Source: Hexactinellida sp. DTS-2022
Lineage: Eukaryota > Porifera > Hexactinellida
Length of the DNA: 64,000 nt
Reading direction: 5' to 3'
Assembly (NCBI GenBank): GCA_028753945.1
Contig: JAPNXP010000009.1
Location: 1 to 64,000 of the forward strand
Program-made: the position numbers and the translations under genes
Notes under the pieces: generated by a model
Database searches by the model: none
What the model was told of the DNA's origin: nothing
The model's input: only the letters and a program-made list of their open reading frames with translations
Shown: positions 63,904 to 64,000 of the stretch, in pieces
Numbering within the stretch: position 1 is the first letter of the stretch
How the letters are laid out: each line of letters begins with the position of its first letter

Positions 63904-64000
63904 ATGGGAAACAAACATCCAGGTGTTGCAGGCGACCCAAACAACAACTGTCTATATTGCGACATAGGAAGAAGTTGGGGATGGGATGGGAAAGGCATAT
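63904..64000 (+). CDS. possible start of a gene cut by the window edge
   Basis: An open frame from ATG at 63904 runs off the end (32 codons), starting MGNKHPGVAGDP and containing CLYCDIGRSWGWDGKG. It is richer in G and C than the DNA before it. An acceptor-like TTTCAG lies directly upstream, so it could also be an internal exon. No family recognised. Confidence 0.25.
   Translation, partial: MGNKHPGVAGDPNNNCLYCDIGRSWGWDGKGI

Noticed and set aside
1-64000. tRNA, snRNA or viral genes
   Set aside because: I looked for tRNA A/B boxes and for polymerase, capsid or reverse-transcriptase motifs and saw none convincing; a tRNA or RNA scan would be decisive.

Overview
The window is animal nuclear DNA. 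Genes are split by GT-AG introns, exons are GC-rich and introns and intergenic DNA are AT-rich. The gene set (CLASP, synaptojanin, TM9SF2-type protein, CNC/Maf-type bZIPs, and a ZU5-UPA-death module of the UNC5 type joined to a GAB-like PH domain) points to a metazoan. Very short introns (about 50 bp) beside repeat-filled long ones, and fairly divergent proteins, would fit an early-branching animal such as a sponge, but the taxon is a guess.

Layout. 1-13880: about 66 head-to-tail copies of a 211-bp satellite. 14424-16524 (+): the last seven exons of a CLASP microtubule regulator, so the satellite probably lies in a CLASP intron or at its broken upstream edge. 16713-19170 (-): a four-exon soluble PH-ZU5-UPA-death adaptor. 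19762-30540 (-): a 14-exon, 747-residue coiled-coil protein with an N-myristoylation signature; two intronless bZIP genes (21253 and 22901, +) sit antisense in its large intron 11. 30541-33981: intergenic DNA with hAT-like, Tigger-like and MULE-like non-autonomous transposons. 33982-41005 (+): eight-exon TM9SF2-type protein. 41337-42782 (-): MFS transporter of the ZIF-like type. 43868-60663 (-): synaptojanin (SAC plus inositol 5-phosphatase plus proline-rich tail), with a third small bZIP (57128, +) antisense in intron 2. 62474-63235 (-): secreted or membrane-anchored RNase T2. An incomplete ORF runs off the right edge at 63904.

Three themes stand out. First, several introns are swollen by minisatellites that start exactly at a splice junction. 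In three cases the repeat unit carries the splice site plus some flanking exon, so dozens of decoy splice sites sit next to the real one. Second, three small bZIP genes share size, zipper register, TATA-to-ATG spacing and antisense nested placement. Third, introns and spacers carry many short transposon families whose ends all read TACAG...CTGTA, plus hAT-like and MULE-like elements with clear target-site duplications. TATA boxes 51-64 bp upstream of the start codon recur in six genes, implying very short 5' leaders.

Gene models were assembled by hand from splice signals, reading-frame continuity and remembered family similarity. Exon sums close in frame for CLASP (partial), the PH-ZU5 gene, the coiled-coil gene, TM9SF2 and synaptojanin; the last exons of synaptojanin remain ambiguous.
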